DNA of 47,150 nt, taken from positions 1 to 47,150 of IMG/VR virus record IMGVR_UViG_3300021091_000131. The stretch is one strand, 5' to 3'. Shown here in pieces: positions 25,801-33,320 of this stretch (the stretch's first letter is position 1; each line of letters begins with the position of its first letter). Below the pieces are notes generated by a model. It was given only the letters and a program-made list of their open reading frames with translations. It had not been told where the DNA came from and made no database searches. This DNA is from a virus. A program made the position numbers and the translations under genes.

Positions 25801-28587
25801 ATATTTCACCAAATTATTCAAGATTATTCTTTTTATTCAACAAATTCTGGAAATACGTCGTATTCGGCAACAACAGTAAATGGTAAAAATATTTCAAGAA
25901 GTAGAACAAAAAATTCATTCAATTTATGGACATCACTTATTGATAATTCTAAATTTTATGATAGCCAATTAACATATACGTTATTACCTTGTGATGGAAA
26001 TGGCACATTTTCGGGAATTACATCTTTCAATGATTCGAAACAAACAAATTTTAGGATTGTTTGGGATGACGATTCTAATGTAAATGAATTTACATTTAGT
26101 GGAAGAACATTTCCTTCTTATAATGAATATAATAGAAGATATATCACAGGATCAACGGAAGACAACAAATATTCCATTACGGGAAATTATAGAAAAGTAT
26201 TAGATTTAATTGCCACTTTTAATCCATCTATATTAGAAGAATTTGAAACGGCGTTTTTAGAATTTAGTTCTGAGAATTTACAAGTAGAAATTCCTTATCG
26301 TAGATATGAAAGAGTAATAAGTAAAAATGATAAAACCGAAACTTATGGTGTAAAACATTATAATTTCCAAACCTTATTAAAAGAAATTGTTACAGTTGAA
26401 AAAATCAAAGGTGACCCCACAGATAATTTTGAAATAATTAGATTGGCTACCGTAAGACAAAAAGATAAATTAAAATCTTTGACTAATGATATTTTAAGTA
26501 ATGATAATTTATTAAAATTAACTATATCTAATCCTAAAGAATTGGACCCATATGTTTTAGGAGGGTTTACAAATACAGATGTTATAAATTTTGCTTACAA
26601 TACATATGATTCTGTTGGACAAGCAGCAAATGTGAAATACATTTCACTTTATTTGGGTGAAGATGTTGACGGATATTATTTAGATTTCTTTGATTATAAT
26701 AATGTTGAATTAAGTGAGGATAATGTGATATTGTTAAGACCGATCATTCAAATGTATGCCGGATACATTAAAAATGGCGAAACAAATACAAAAAGTGAGT
26801 TCATAAAATATTTGAAAAACAACATTATAACAAAAAGTTCAGGAGACACTTTAGGATCTTCAAATAGATTATCATTATTCTTATCAATATTTTTAGGTGA
26901 GTTTGGAAATTTAAAACCATTAAAGGAATCAAATAGGTTAACAATTTATAATGGATATAATGACACTCCTTTAAAATTAGAATTATACAATTTCTTTAAA
27001 TCCTTCAATGATAAATGGATTGCAGGTAATTCAATAGGACAAAGACTTTTAATGGAGGAATTTTTATTTTTGGATAAAGCAAATGTTGATATAGGAAGTA
27101 AAGTTTTTATGAGTTTAGAAAAATTGATTCCTTTAGAAGATGATAGAAACGCTAAGCAAAATTTATATGGAGTAATAGGTATCTTAATAACCGGAACAGG
27201 ATTTGACATGAGACCGTTACCGGCATATGTTAATTTTTATGGAACAAATTTTTCCAACAAGGTAAGACTAACACCATCAAAAAAAGTGGCCAGCAATATT
27301 TTTGGAACATTTTTAGAAGTTGATTATCAAGAAGCTTCACCTAAAATAATATTACAATATGTGGGACCAACATCTAAACATTTGGATATGAAAGAAATCA
27401 ATCAGAAATACAAATATTTGAATGATAGTTTTAATGTTGGAAACCCTAATAAAAATCCATTGATTATAACAACACCACAAATTTTTAAAACAGACGAATT
27501 AGCTCAATCAAATAAAGTTGTTGCCTTCGAAGTAAGTTTTGGTGACCAAAACCAAGGAATTTTCAAGGGTGTTCAATTAGATCAATCTTCAATTAGAAAT
27601 ACCACAGAATCTTTTATTGCAATGGAAAATTTAGGTAGATCTGAGTCGGGTGCAGGAGTATATCAAGTTGATGTAGGATTATATGACATTTACAGACAGG
27701 CATCATACACTTGTGAAGTTACTTGTATGGGAAATGTAATGATACAACCTACAATGTATTTTTATTTGAAAAACATACCTATGTTTAGAGGAACATATTG
27801 GATAATGGAAGTAAATCACTCCATTAAAGGAAATAGTATTGTAACGTCTTTCAAGGGTACAAGAATACCAAACGCATCATTGCCTGATCCAAAAGATTCC
27901 TTCTTATCAAGTTATAGAGTGCTATTTGATAAAGTTACGAATACCGCGATTGCCAGAATTAAACAAGAAAGTAACACTTTGAGTGGAGCAACAAAAACTG
28001 AAGTTGTAAAAAGTTTTGATAACGGAAGTTATAGTATAGATATGGGAACAGACGATAAAAAAGTTCAAGGTGAAGTTTTAGTTGATGAAAGTGGTATAAC
28101 TGAATATGGTATTCCATATAATGGATTTAGAGGTGAAAAATACATACAGAAAGTAAATTATGAAAATAGGACATGGTTAAGAGCACAAGCTGTAGAAATG
28201 GGTGGTAAAAATTATCCGATAGAAGATAATATTGCCATGAGTATAATTAATCAAGTTACAGAAATAAAAGGGTTTCCTGTTAATATAAGTGATAAAGTGA
28301 CATGGTCTAAAATTAAAGATAACAAAGACAGTTGGTTTTTCTCAACAAAATATGCTCTTGATGTTTCTTCACCCAATAAAATAATCAAACCAACGACATA
28401 TTTTAAAAATCCTAATGATAAAAATGGATCAATTGTTATTGTTCAACCATTAGAATATATAACATCACCTAAAGGTCCGATTAATATAGGACCGAAAGTT
28501 ACGGGTTATGGTATTGGATTATCTTCAGCATTGATGAAAGAATTGAAATTAAAAGATGGGGATGTTGTTTATTTTTCAAATGAATAA
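22843..28587 (+). CDS. Giant baseplate hub protein (gp27-like region in a 1914 aa polypeptide)
   Basis: The largest gene in the window. N-terminal VKGGNFIPQVTINFIDVRGK and WPIFYLTVKGYYGKAIRYRL (about 135-200) resemble the first barrel of hub proteins. The C-terminal part has VGLYDIYRQASYTCEVTCMG, MIQPTMYFYLKNIPMFRG and TYWIMEVNHSIKGNSIVTSF, like the second barrel of gp27/gpD-type hubs ('GN-x-x-I-P-G-x-x-x-L-x-x-V-P-F-G-Y-I-x-x-V-H'). Between them are about 1400 residues, partly Asn/Lys/Ser-rich. VDSDRDGVPDGDFD (87-100) is a D-x-D-x-DG-x-x-D calcium-binding loop as in thrombospondin type 3 repeats. No lysozyme domain of the gp5 kind was recognised. From family knowledge, the hub trimer links the tail tube to the spike. 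Confidence 0.65.
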   Translation: MGNNDLSNSENILVKVDQNNLIYIDPNSVIDENGEIQPRGIRQENLAMYVNLEADLIPRSVLIADGDKTTLTSIAKGTLNLMKNGKVDSDRDGVPDGDFDATWTDTYLQYAENPSIKGEFIQSDPTAQSFGIDSISINVKGGNFIPQVTINFIDVRGKTLFESPENSPYKAFFHLPWPIFYLTVKGYYGKAIRYRLHLVKFNTTYNQSNGNFEVNTTFVGSTYAYLNDIPLSGILDAPYMFMIESNKDPKKFNEKTQKYEKKVSKSSKGYAILKSVYDEYKSKGLIPQNFPVRTLRELITIAQTLDKTLERKIFDQVVDMKIFAGVKDFEKRIQEFETAVRTWSSQRLSEEIEVINNKNYYLQKGLEKDKNSLNFITGATITGTLEKIMVAYVDELKKSSLFANDLIEKGGKEFRNTTFNFVNTVGNIKDYYEIKNGKVVVAVTELIEKILDIQKSFVEQRNKLEDKVEQEMNNIIKDPNKGIGFEPTVRNIFAVILACADTYIRLLKDVHYKAFQSAERRKNIIKGQSDETDGENIYPWPEIKKQTAGNKQKVIAYPGDPDLLQKLKSFDKSLWPEVDFLETFKSVATKRVDPLDDKENTTSKVSFIFESDTIEYQTNNIGSYGIITKLLPYTDKIIANILYEIYERSKYTTFFDSFNNKSLRELALIEFQNLSKSIQEDFDIIDILKSGIKNEDNLKSLMLSFSTYDRYPYYKDQLPTVSYFKQILSKSHKLEYYIPGDNSKTNNDKLYSELKENLKNYKVEDYRKNIYPFNSNTYISYLDTKLNKKTKLVDNDFNFNGILNIDTLNGLICSPINPNSWVKSGYTENLFSQNLEVSGKTFNILNTPYFHKQLYTDFTNQTPYGKYVGSAYLFLNSLPFVDLEDYINFPFKELNGTTSSTLLSSIFREVGSTHFIPYHLILKWGSIYHRYKKYIIDNVDIISGVTTSIDTDNFFDNNSGITFTVSGTSVPYSGTTDVGIHPYYQNIFHQIIQDYSFYSTNSGNTSYSATTVNGKNISRSRTKNSFNLWTSLIDNSKFYDSQLTYTLLPCDGNGTFSGITSFNDSKQTNFRIVWDDDSNVNEFTFSGRTFPSYNEYNRRYITGSTEDNKYSITGNYRKVLDLIATFNPSILEEFETAFLEFSSENLQVEIPYRRYERVISKNDKTETYGVKHYNFQTLLKEIVTVEKIKGDPTDNFEIIRLATVRQKDKLKSLTNDILSNDNLLKLTISNPKELDPYVLGGFTNTDVINFAYNTYDSVGQAANVKYISLYLGEDVDGYYLDFFDYNNVELSEDNVILLRPIIQMYAGYIKNGETNTKSEFIKYLKNNIITKSSGDTLGSSNRLSLFLSIFLGEFGNLKPLKESNRLTIYNGYNDTPLKLELYNFFKSFNDKWIAGNSIGQRLLMEEFLFLDKANVDIGSKVFMSLEKLIPLEDDRNAKQNLYGVIGILITGTGFDMRPLPAYVNFYGTNFSNKVRLTPSKKVASNIFGTFLEVDYQEASPKIILQYVGPTSKHLDMKEINQKYKYLNDSFNVGNPNKNPLIITTPQIFKTDELAQSNKVVAFEVSFGDQNQGIFKGVQLDQSSIRNTTESFIAMENLGRSESGAGVYQVDVGLYDIYRQASYTCEVTCMGNVMIQPTMYFYLKNIPMFRGTYWIMEVNHSIKGNSIVTSFKGTRIPNASLPDPKDSFLSSYRVLFDKVTNTAIARIKQESNTLSGATKTEVVKSFDNGSYSIDMGTDDKKVQGEVLVDESGITEYGIPYNGFRGEKYIQKVNYENRTWLRAQAVEMGGKNYPIEDNIAMSIINQVTEIKGFPVNISDKVTWSKIKDNKDSWFFSTKYALDVSSPNKIIKPTTYFKNPNDKNGSIVIVQPLEYITSPKGPINIGPKVTGYGIGLSSALMKELKLKDGDVVYFSNE

Positions 28588-28609
28588 AGAATAATAACAA
28601 TTTTTGGGA

Positions 28610-28616
28610 TATTTAT
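28610..28616 (+). promoter_or_regulatory. TATTTAT motif upstream of small-gene cluster
   Basis: GATATTTATAATAAAAACT precedes the ATG at 28627. The motif ends 10 nt before the start codon and lies in the only gap (39 nt) between the giant hub gene and the next gene. Confidence 0.4.
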
Positions 28617-28626
28617 AATAAAAACT

Positions 28627-28830
28627 ATGGAAAACTCAAATTTATACGGAGTTGTTGATCAGTTTTTGAATCCAAAAAAATACAGAACAATTTCTGACGA
28701 CGGAAAGAGTCAGGAAGTGTGTGATTTACAAACGGGTGAATGTTATGTAATAAGATCCAAAGACGGAATTGTTGAAAGAATTAATAAAAAATATATAACC
28801 GAAGACGGTAGACAACTTTTACAAGATTAA
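28627..28830 (+). CDS. Small conserved-looking protein of unknown function
   Basis: 67 aa, acidic/basic mixed, with two cysteines in VCDLQTGECYVIRSKDG (32-48). The short beta-like repeats 'G-E-C-Y-V-I' and 'DG-I-V-E-R-I', then 'ITEDGRQLL', suggest a small beta-sheet domain. It is the first gene after a TATTTAT motif and is followed 4 nt later by the proline-rich gene, so the two are probably co-expressed. I do not recognise a family. Confidence 0.75.
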   Translation: MENSNLYGVVDQFLNPKKYRTISDDGKSQEVCDLQTGECYVIRSKDGIVERINKKYITEDGRQLLQD

Positions 28831-28834
28831 AATT

Positions 28835-29488
28835 ATGGAACTAGAAAAAAAACTACAAGAGGAATTAAATCGTTATAGAGCTATTAATAAATATACTAAA
28901 ACGATGGTTATGGAACAAGAAATTCCACCTCCCCCCGCTGATCCTGCTGCCGCACCTCCAGAAGGAGGACTTCCACCTGATCCAGGTGCGCCTGCAGATG
29001 CTGGTGCATTACCTCCACCCCCACCTGCGGACGCGGGTATGGGATCACCAGTAGGAGGAGACACCACAGAAGAAATAGATATTACAGATTTAGTTGATAT
29101 GGTTAAAAGTATCAAAAAAGATCAAGATGATTCTAAAGGAGACACTGGAGATGTTATGGGACAAATGGATGCAGTATTTACTAAATTATCAGATTTAGAA
29201 CAAAAGTTATCTCAAATGGATAGTGTTCTAATGAAAATTGATCAATTAGGAAGTAAAGTTGAATCAATGAGAGAGAAAACTCCACAAGAAAAATTAGAGA
29301 TGAGATCTTTGGATTCTTATCCTTTTAGTCAAAATCCTCAAGAGTTCTTCTCTCAAAAACAAGGAGAAATGAAAGCAAGTGGTAAGAACGAATATGTTCT
29401 TACAAAACAAGAAGTTAACGATTATTCAAAAGATATGATAAAAAACACCTTTAATCCTGAAGTAGATCAAGATGAATTTAAATTCTAA
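28835..29488 (+). CDS. Proline/alanine-rich linker protein with coiled coil, unknown function
   Basis: A 217 aa protein in three parts. A short N-terminal helix (1-28) is followed by a Pro/Ala/Gly-rich segment (29-73) with PPPPAD, PPDPGAP and LPPPPPAD runs. Then comes an acidic helix and a probable coiled coil (MGQMDAVFTKLSDLEQKLSQ at about 105-124, MKIDQLGSKVESMREKTPQE after it). The last 60 residues (SLDSYPFSQNPQEFFSQKQG, KNEYVLTKQEVNDYSKDMIK) look like a folded docking segment. The Pro-rich codons make a local GC-rich island in an otherwise AT-rich sequence. An extended rod plus coiled coil would suit a virion scaffold or connector, but no function is assigned. Its end overlaps the next gene by 17 nt. 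Confidence 0.75.
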   Translation: MELEKKLQEELNRYRAINKYTKTMVMEQEIPPPPADPAAAPPEGGLPPDPGAPADAGALPPPPPADAGMGSPVGGDTTEEIDITDLVDMVKSIKKDQDDSKGDTGDVMGQMDAVFTKLSDLEQKLSQMDSVLMKIDQLGSKVESMREKTPQEKLEMRSLDSYPFSQNPQEFFSQKQGEMKASGKNEYVLTKQEVNDYSKDMIKNTFNPEVDQDEFKF

Positions 29489-29843
29489 TATTAACTTATT
29501 TTTGGGACTACACGCTCAATTAAAAGTTTTTCATTGGCAAACTAAAGGGTTTTCTAGACATAAATCGTTTGCAAAAACAAGAGATACTTTAGAGGATTTG
29601 ATGGACGAATTTGTTGAACAAGCAATGGGTCAATATGGTAGATTTGAACTTGATGATGAAACAAAAAGTATTAGCTTAATTAATTTATCTGAAGCCAAAC
29701 CTTCACAAATGGCAGAAACAATATGTGAAGCTTTAGTTCAGATGACTGATCAAATTGATGAAAAGGACACTAATCTTTTGAATTTAAGAGATGAAATATT
29801 GGGACTTGTTCAAAAGTTAAAATATCTTTTGACTTTAGAATAA
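29472..29843 (+). CDS. Small helical protein resembling the Dps/ferritin helix motif
   Basis: 123 aa, predicted almost entirely helical. LHAQLKVFHWQTKGFSRHKS (13-32) then DTLEDLMDEFVEQAMGQYGR (38-57) resemble the 'H-x-x-x-x-x-HW-x-x-G-x-F-x-x-H-x-x-x-x-L-x-x-x-x-D-x-x-x-E' pattern of Dps helices A and B. It is shorter than Dps (about 160 aa) and lacks a clear second metal-site helix pair. Proteins of this look are common in T4-type marine phages and have no proven role. A metal-binding or purely structural helical bundle are both possible. A terminator follows 24 nt after the stop. Confidence 0.75.
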   Translation: MNLNSNINLFLGLHAQLKVFHWQTKGFSRHKSFAKTRDTLEDLMDEFVEQAMGQYGRFELDDETKSISLINLSEAKPSQMAETICEALVQMTDQIDEKDTNLLNLRDEILGLVQKLKYLLTLE

Positions 29844-29867
29844 AAATAATTTTTGAAAAAAAAGTTT

Positions 29868-29897
29868 AAGCCGAATTTTACTATTCGGCTTTTTTTG
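29868..29897 (+). terminator. Intrinsic terminator upstream of SSB gene
   Basis: AAGCCGAAT (29868-29876) and ATTCGGCTT (29883-29891) form a perfect 9-bp stem with a 6-nt loop, followed by TTTTTTG. It separates the virion small-gene cluster from the replication module. Confidence 0.92.
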
Positions 29898-29934
29898 TGT
29901 ATATTTTTTTATATAACAATTAAATTTTTATTTT

Positions 29935-30777
29935 ATGTCAACATTTGATTCAGTTCTCGCTCAGTATGAGAAAAACAAACAAGCCACAAGTGGCAACTCA
30001 AACAAAGTATCCTTAGAGGATAGAATGAAAAAGTATTTTACTACTGTCCTTGCTAAAGGAACTAAAGGTGAAGAAAGAAGAATTAGAATTCTACCTACAA
30101 AAGATGGTTCTTCTCCTTTTAAAGAAGTATACTTTCATGAAATCCAAGTGGATGGTAAATGGGTTAAACTTTATGATCCAAAACAAGAAGGTAAAAGATC
30201 TCCACTAAATGAGGTTAAAGAAGGATTAGAAATGACGGGTTTAGATTCTGACAGAGAGTTAGCTCGTCAGTATAGAAGTCGTAAATTCTATATTGTAAAG
30301 GTAATTGATAGAGATCATGAAGCAGATGGTGTTAAATTTTGGAGGTTTAAACACAATGCAAAACAAGATGGTATTTTGGATAAGATATTTCCAATTTTTC
30401 AAAAAAAGGGAGATATTACCGACATACAAAAAGGTCGAGACTTAATACTATTTTTGACATTAACAAAATCTGGAACAGGAAAAGAATATACCACAATTAA
30501 CTCTATCATACCTGAAGATGCATCTCCTTTACATCAAGATGAGAGTGTATCTAAATTATGGGTTGAAGATGAATTGATGTGGTCAGATGTATATTCTAAA
30601 AAACCAGAAGAGTATCTCGAAATGGTTGCTAAAGGGGAAGTTCCACGTTGGGATGTGGAAGGAAAAAAATGGGTATCTAATTCTCAATCAGAAGAAACAA
30701 TTGGATCACTGAAAAAATCAACACAAATAGACGACCCCCAAGATGAGGAGGGATCAAGTGACGATTTACCATTCTAA
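29935..30777 (+). CDS. 32: Single-stranded DNA-binding protein (gp32-like)
   Basis: A 280 aa protein; T4 gp32 is 301 aa. A Lys-rich N-terminal segment (KKYFTTVLAKGTKGEERRIR, about 32-51) is followed by the OB-fold core: RILPTKDGSSPFKEVYFHEI, KFYIVKVIDRDHEADGVKFW and GRDLILFLTLTKSG. The C-terminus is acidic and ends DDPQDEEGSSDDLPF. No Cys is present, so the zinc site of T4 gp32 (one His, three Cys) is missing. The DDLPF tip looks like that of bacterial SSB proteins, which bind partner proteins. It heads the replication module behind a terminator, with an A/T-rich leader that has no TATTTAT motif. In T4, gp32 coats ssDNA and loads helicase and recombinase. Confidence 0.88.
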   Translation: MSTFDSVLAQYEKNKQATSGNSNKVSLEDRMKKYFTTVLAKGTKGEERRIRILPTKDGSSPFKEVYFHEIQVDGKWVKLYDPKQEGKRSPLNEVKEGLEMTGLDSDRELARQYRSRKFYIVKVIDRDHEADGVKFWRFKHNAKQDGILDKIFPIFQKKGDITDIQKGRDLILFLTLTKSGTGKEYTTINSIIPEDASPLHQDESVSKLWVEDELMWSDVYSKKPEEYLEMVAKGEVPRWDVEGKKWVSNSQSEETIGSLKKSTQIDDPQDEEGSSDDLPF

Positions 30778-30792
30778 TTAATGGTTTAACAA

Positions 30793-30826
30793 GGGGTTTG
30801 GAGATAACGTCAAAGGCCCCATTTTT
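30793..30826 (+). terminator. Possible terminator or attenuator between SSB and uvsX
   Basis: GGGGTTTG (30793-30800) pairs with CAAA and CCCC (30811-30814 and 30817-30820) with GG bulged out and a 10-nt loop, followed by ATTTTT. It would partly end the SSB transcript, which is usually needed at far higher level than UvsX. Confidence 0.5.
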
Positions 30827-30838
30827 CAAAATAATATT

Positions 30839-31825
30839 ATGGCAATTAAGAAAAATAGTTTTGACGCGATAAAGAAAAAGTTCTCTAAAGAAGCTGAATA
30901 TAAACCAGATAGATTTTTGGATTTGGGTGATGCATTTTTAGATGCAACGGGTATACCTGGTCCAGCAATAGGACATATCAATATGTTATTAGGACATAGT
31001 GACACCGGAAAAACAACAGCTTTAGTTAAAGCAGCCGTAGATGCACAAAAGAAAGGTATTATTCCTGTTTATATTATTACAGAACAAAAATGGAATTGGG
31101 ATCATGCGGTTTTAATGGGTTTTGATAAAGATTCAGACTATCTTTTTAATAGTGATTTTGAATATATTGAACAAATTACAGATTATATTAATCAAGTATT
31201 AGATGCACAAGATAAAGGAGAAATAGATGCCGATCTTTTATTTCTTTGGGATTCTGTTGGATCTGTTCCATGTAAAATGACGTGGGAAGGTAAAGGTGGT
31301 AAACAACATAATGCATCTGTGTTATCTGATAAAATCGGAATGGGAATCAACCAACGTATCTCAGGATCAAGAAGAGCAGATAAAAAACATACCAATACTT
31401 TGATTATTGTTAACCAACCATGGGTTGAATTACCTGATAATCCATTTGGACAACCAAAAATCAAAGCCAAGGGTGGAGAGTCAATTTGGTTGAACTCAAC
31501 TTTAGTTTTCCGTTTCGGAAATGAAAAAAATGCGGGAACAACAAAGATAAAGTTGACAAAAAATAAAAGAGAAATCAATATTGCTACAAGAACTAAAATT
31601 ACCATCATGAAAAATCACGTTAATGGTTTGGGGTTTGCGGATGGTAAAATTATGGTCACACCACATGGATTTATGATGGCAAAAGATAATATCGAAGAAA
31701 AGGCGTCAAGAGAAATTTACATTAAGGACAACTTGGATTACATCAGTAAATTATTTGGTGAACAAGTTTCAGATATTAGTGAACTAGGATTTAAAACAGA
31801 AACCTCATCAGAAGATGATGAATAA
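30839..31825 (+). CDS. uvsX: RecA-like recombinase (UvsX)
   Basis: 328 aa; T4 UvsX is 391 aa. Walker A is GHSDTGKT (52-59). A catalytic Glu sits in YIITEQKWNWD (E82), and Walker B is DLLFLWDSVGSVP (132-144, D138). The L1/L2 DNA-binding region follows, with the conserved LIIVNQPWVELPD and KGGESIWLNSTLVFRF. The protein ends in a short acidic tail (TSSEDDE). It forms a presynaptic filament on ssDNA for recombination-dependent replication and repair. It lies between SSB and a 5' nuclease in a tight run of nucleic-acid genes. Confidence 0.93.
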   Translation: MAIKKNSFDAIKKKFSKEAEYKPDRFLDLGDAFLDATGIPGPAIGHINMLLGHSDTGKTTALVKAAVDAQKKGIIPVYIITEQKWNWDHAVLMGFDKDSDYLFNSDFEYIEQITDYINQVLDAQDKGEIDADLLFLWDSVGSVPCKMTWEGKGGKQHNASVLSDKIGMGINQRISGSRRADKKHTNTLIIVNQPWVELPDNPFGQPKIKAKGGESIWLNSTLVFRFGNEKNAGTTKIKLTKNKREINIATRTKITIMKNHVNGLGFADGKIMVTPHGFMMAKDNIEEKASREIYIKDNLDYISKLFGEQVSDISELGFKTETSSEDDE

Positions 31826-31836
31826 ACAAAGTATTA

Positions 31837-32856
31837 ATGTCTGTATTATTAGTAGATGGAGATAATTTACTCACGATTGGTTTTTATGGTCTCAAAAATT
31901 ATTTCTTTAAAGGAAAGCATATTGGAGCAATTTATCATTTTATTAATACTCTTAGGAGAGCGTTTGAAACATATCATTTAGATAAAATAGTTGTTTTTTG
32001 GGACGGAGAAGATGGGTCTCAATCAAGGAAAAAAATCTATCACCTTTATAAAGAAAATAGAAAATCAAGATTAAGAACAGACGAAGAGATCGATTCATAT
32101 AATACTCAAAGAATAAGAGTAAAACAATACTTAGAAGAATTATATGTTAGACAAGGTGAGTTTCCTTTGTGTGAAACAGATGATTGTATTGCATATTATA
32201 TTCAACAATCTCCTAATGAAAATATAACAATATATTCTGCTGATGGAGATTTAACTCAATTAGTTTCTGAGAATATTCAGATATATAATCCCTCCCATCA
32301 AAAAGTCTACAAAAAAAACGACACAATTTTATACGATCACCAAGAAATTAAAGTTGAAAATATTAAAATAGTTAAAATTCTTTGTGGAGATCCATCTGAT
32401 AATATTTCTGGAATTAAAAATTTGGGTATTAGAAGATTACTATCACTTTTTCCCGAATTGAAAGAAAGAAAAGTGACCTTATCAGAGATTAAAGAAAAAT
32501 CCAATTTGTTGTTTGAAGAAGATAAAAACAATTGGTTAATTAAAAATCTTTTGACTGGTGTAACCAAACACGGTGTATTTGGTGAAGAGTTTTTTTACAT
32601 AAATGAACGTATTGTTAGTTTGGAAGAACCATTCTTAACTGATGAGGCAATGAGAACAATTTTAGAATTAATAAATGAAAACTTGGACCCCGAAGGTCGA
32701 TCATATAAAAACACTATGAAAATGATGATGGAAGACGGTTTGTTTCAAATATTACCGAAATCCGATGATGCTTGGATAAACTTCCTGAATCCATTTCTTA
32801 GATTAACAAGGAAAGAAAAAAATAAAAGAATAATTAAAATTAAAAACTATGAGTAA
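31837..32856 (+). CDS. rnh: 5'-3' nuclease, FEN/RNase H type (T4 Rnh-like)
   Basis: A 339 aa protein with the acidic metal-binding residues of the PIN-like 5' nuclease fold. LLVDGDN (D7, D9) is followed by FWDGEDGSQSRKKIYHLYK (D56 and helical-arch basic residues). Further on are ETDDCIAY (E113, D115, D116), SADGDLTQL (D136, D138) and the helix-hairpin-helix region CGDPSDNISGIKNLG (D185, D188). T4 RNase H is 305 aa. It removes RNA primers and flaps from lagging-strand fragments. It starts 11 nt after uvsX and its end overlaps the next gene by 8 nt. A structure-specific flap nuclease with another role is the only real alternative. Confidence 0.9.
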   Translation: MSVLLVDGDNLLTIGFYGLKNYFFKGKHIGAIYHFINTLRRAFETYHLDKIVVFWDGEDGSQSRKKIYHLYKENRKSRLRTDEEIDSYNTQRIRVKQYLEELYVRQGEFPLCETDDCIAYYIQQSPNENITIYSADGDLTQLVSENIQIYNPSHQKVYKKNDTILYDHQEIKVENIKIVKILCGDPSDNISGIKNLGIRRLLSLFPELKERKVTLSEIKEKSNLLFEEDKNNWLIKNLLTGVTKHGVFGEEFFYINERIVSLEEPFLTDEAMRTILELINENLDPEGRSYKNTMKMMMEDGLFQILPKSDDAWINFLNPFLRLTRKEKNKRIIKIKNYE

Positions 32857-33295
32857 CCAAGAAAACGTAACCAAATTTGAATTTTTATTAACATTAGATG
32901 GTCACATTGTTTGTCAAAGATACTTCAATGTGAAAGAACATGTTGTTCAGTCAAGAAGATCCATGGATCTTCACGAATATGTAAAAAATATTTGTGAAGA
33001 AATTGCTTACGATTTGAAAATAAAAAGTTCCAATTATCTATGTGAGAATCAAAATTTTTTCCTAAATTCTGATGTTGTGGAAGAAACAAAAGTTGCCGAA
33101 AAAGAAGAATTTTTATTGCAAATTAAGCTAGGCGATGACGTATTTATTTCTAGAATATTTCCTGCATATTACTATCATCCTAAAGTTAGGTATACGGTAG
33201 ATATTCGCCCAAAACTTAAGAGAATTTTGTCAGAATTGACTGACATTTTATCATCTGAAGAATTGGAAACAACTTATTTACAATACGAATTATAA
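32849..33295 (+). CDS. Hypothetical protein in the replication module
   Basis: 148 aa, overlapping the 5' nuclease gene by 8 nt and followed 25 nt later by the helicase gene. The N-terminal part is a beta-rich FEFLLTLDGHIVCQRYFNVK, then RRSMDLHEYVKNICEEIAYD. The C-terminal part has FISRIFPAYYYHPKVRYTVD and a Leu-rich helix with 'LKRILSELTDILSSEELE'. I do not recognise a family. Its place between primer-removal nuclease and replicative helicase suggests a replication accessory, possibly in the position of a helicase loader, but no motif supports that. Confidence 0.8.
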   Translation: MSNQENVTKFEFLLTLDGHIVCQRYFNVKEHVVQSRRSMDLHEYVKNICEEIAYDLKIKSSNYLCENQNFFLNSDVVEETKVAEKEEFLLQIKLGDDVFISRIFPAYYYHPKVRYTVDIRPKLKRILSELTDILSSEELETTYLQYEL

Positions 33296-33320
33296 AAATA
33301 GAACATATATATTAAATTTT

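Noticed and set aside
28873-29115. Minus-strand Gly/Ala-rich frame
   Set aside because: Antisense shadow of the proline-rich segment; no start context and no independent coding signal.
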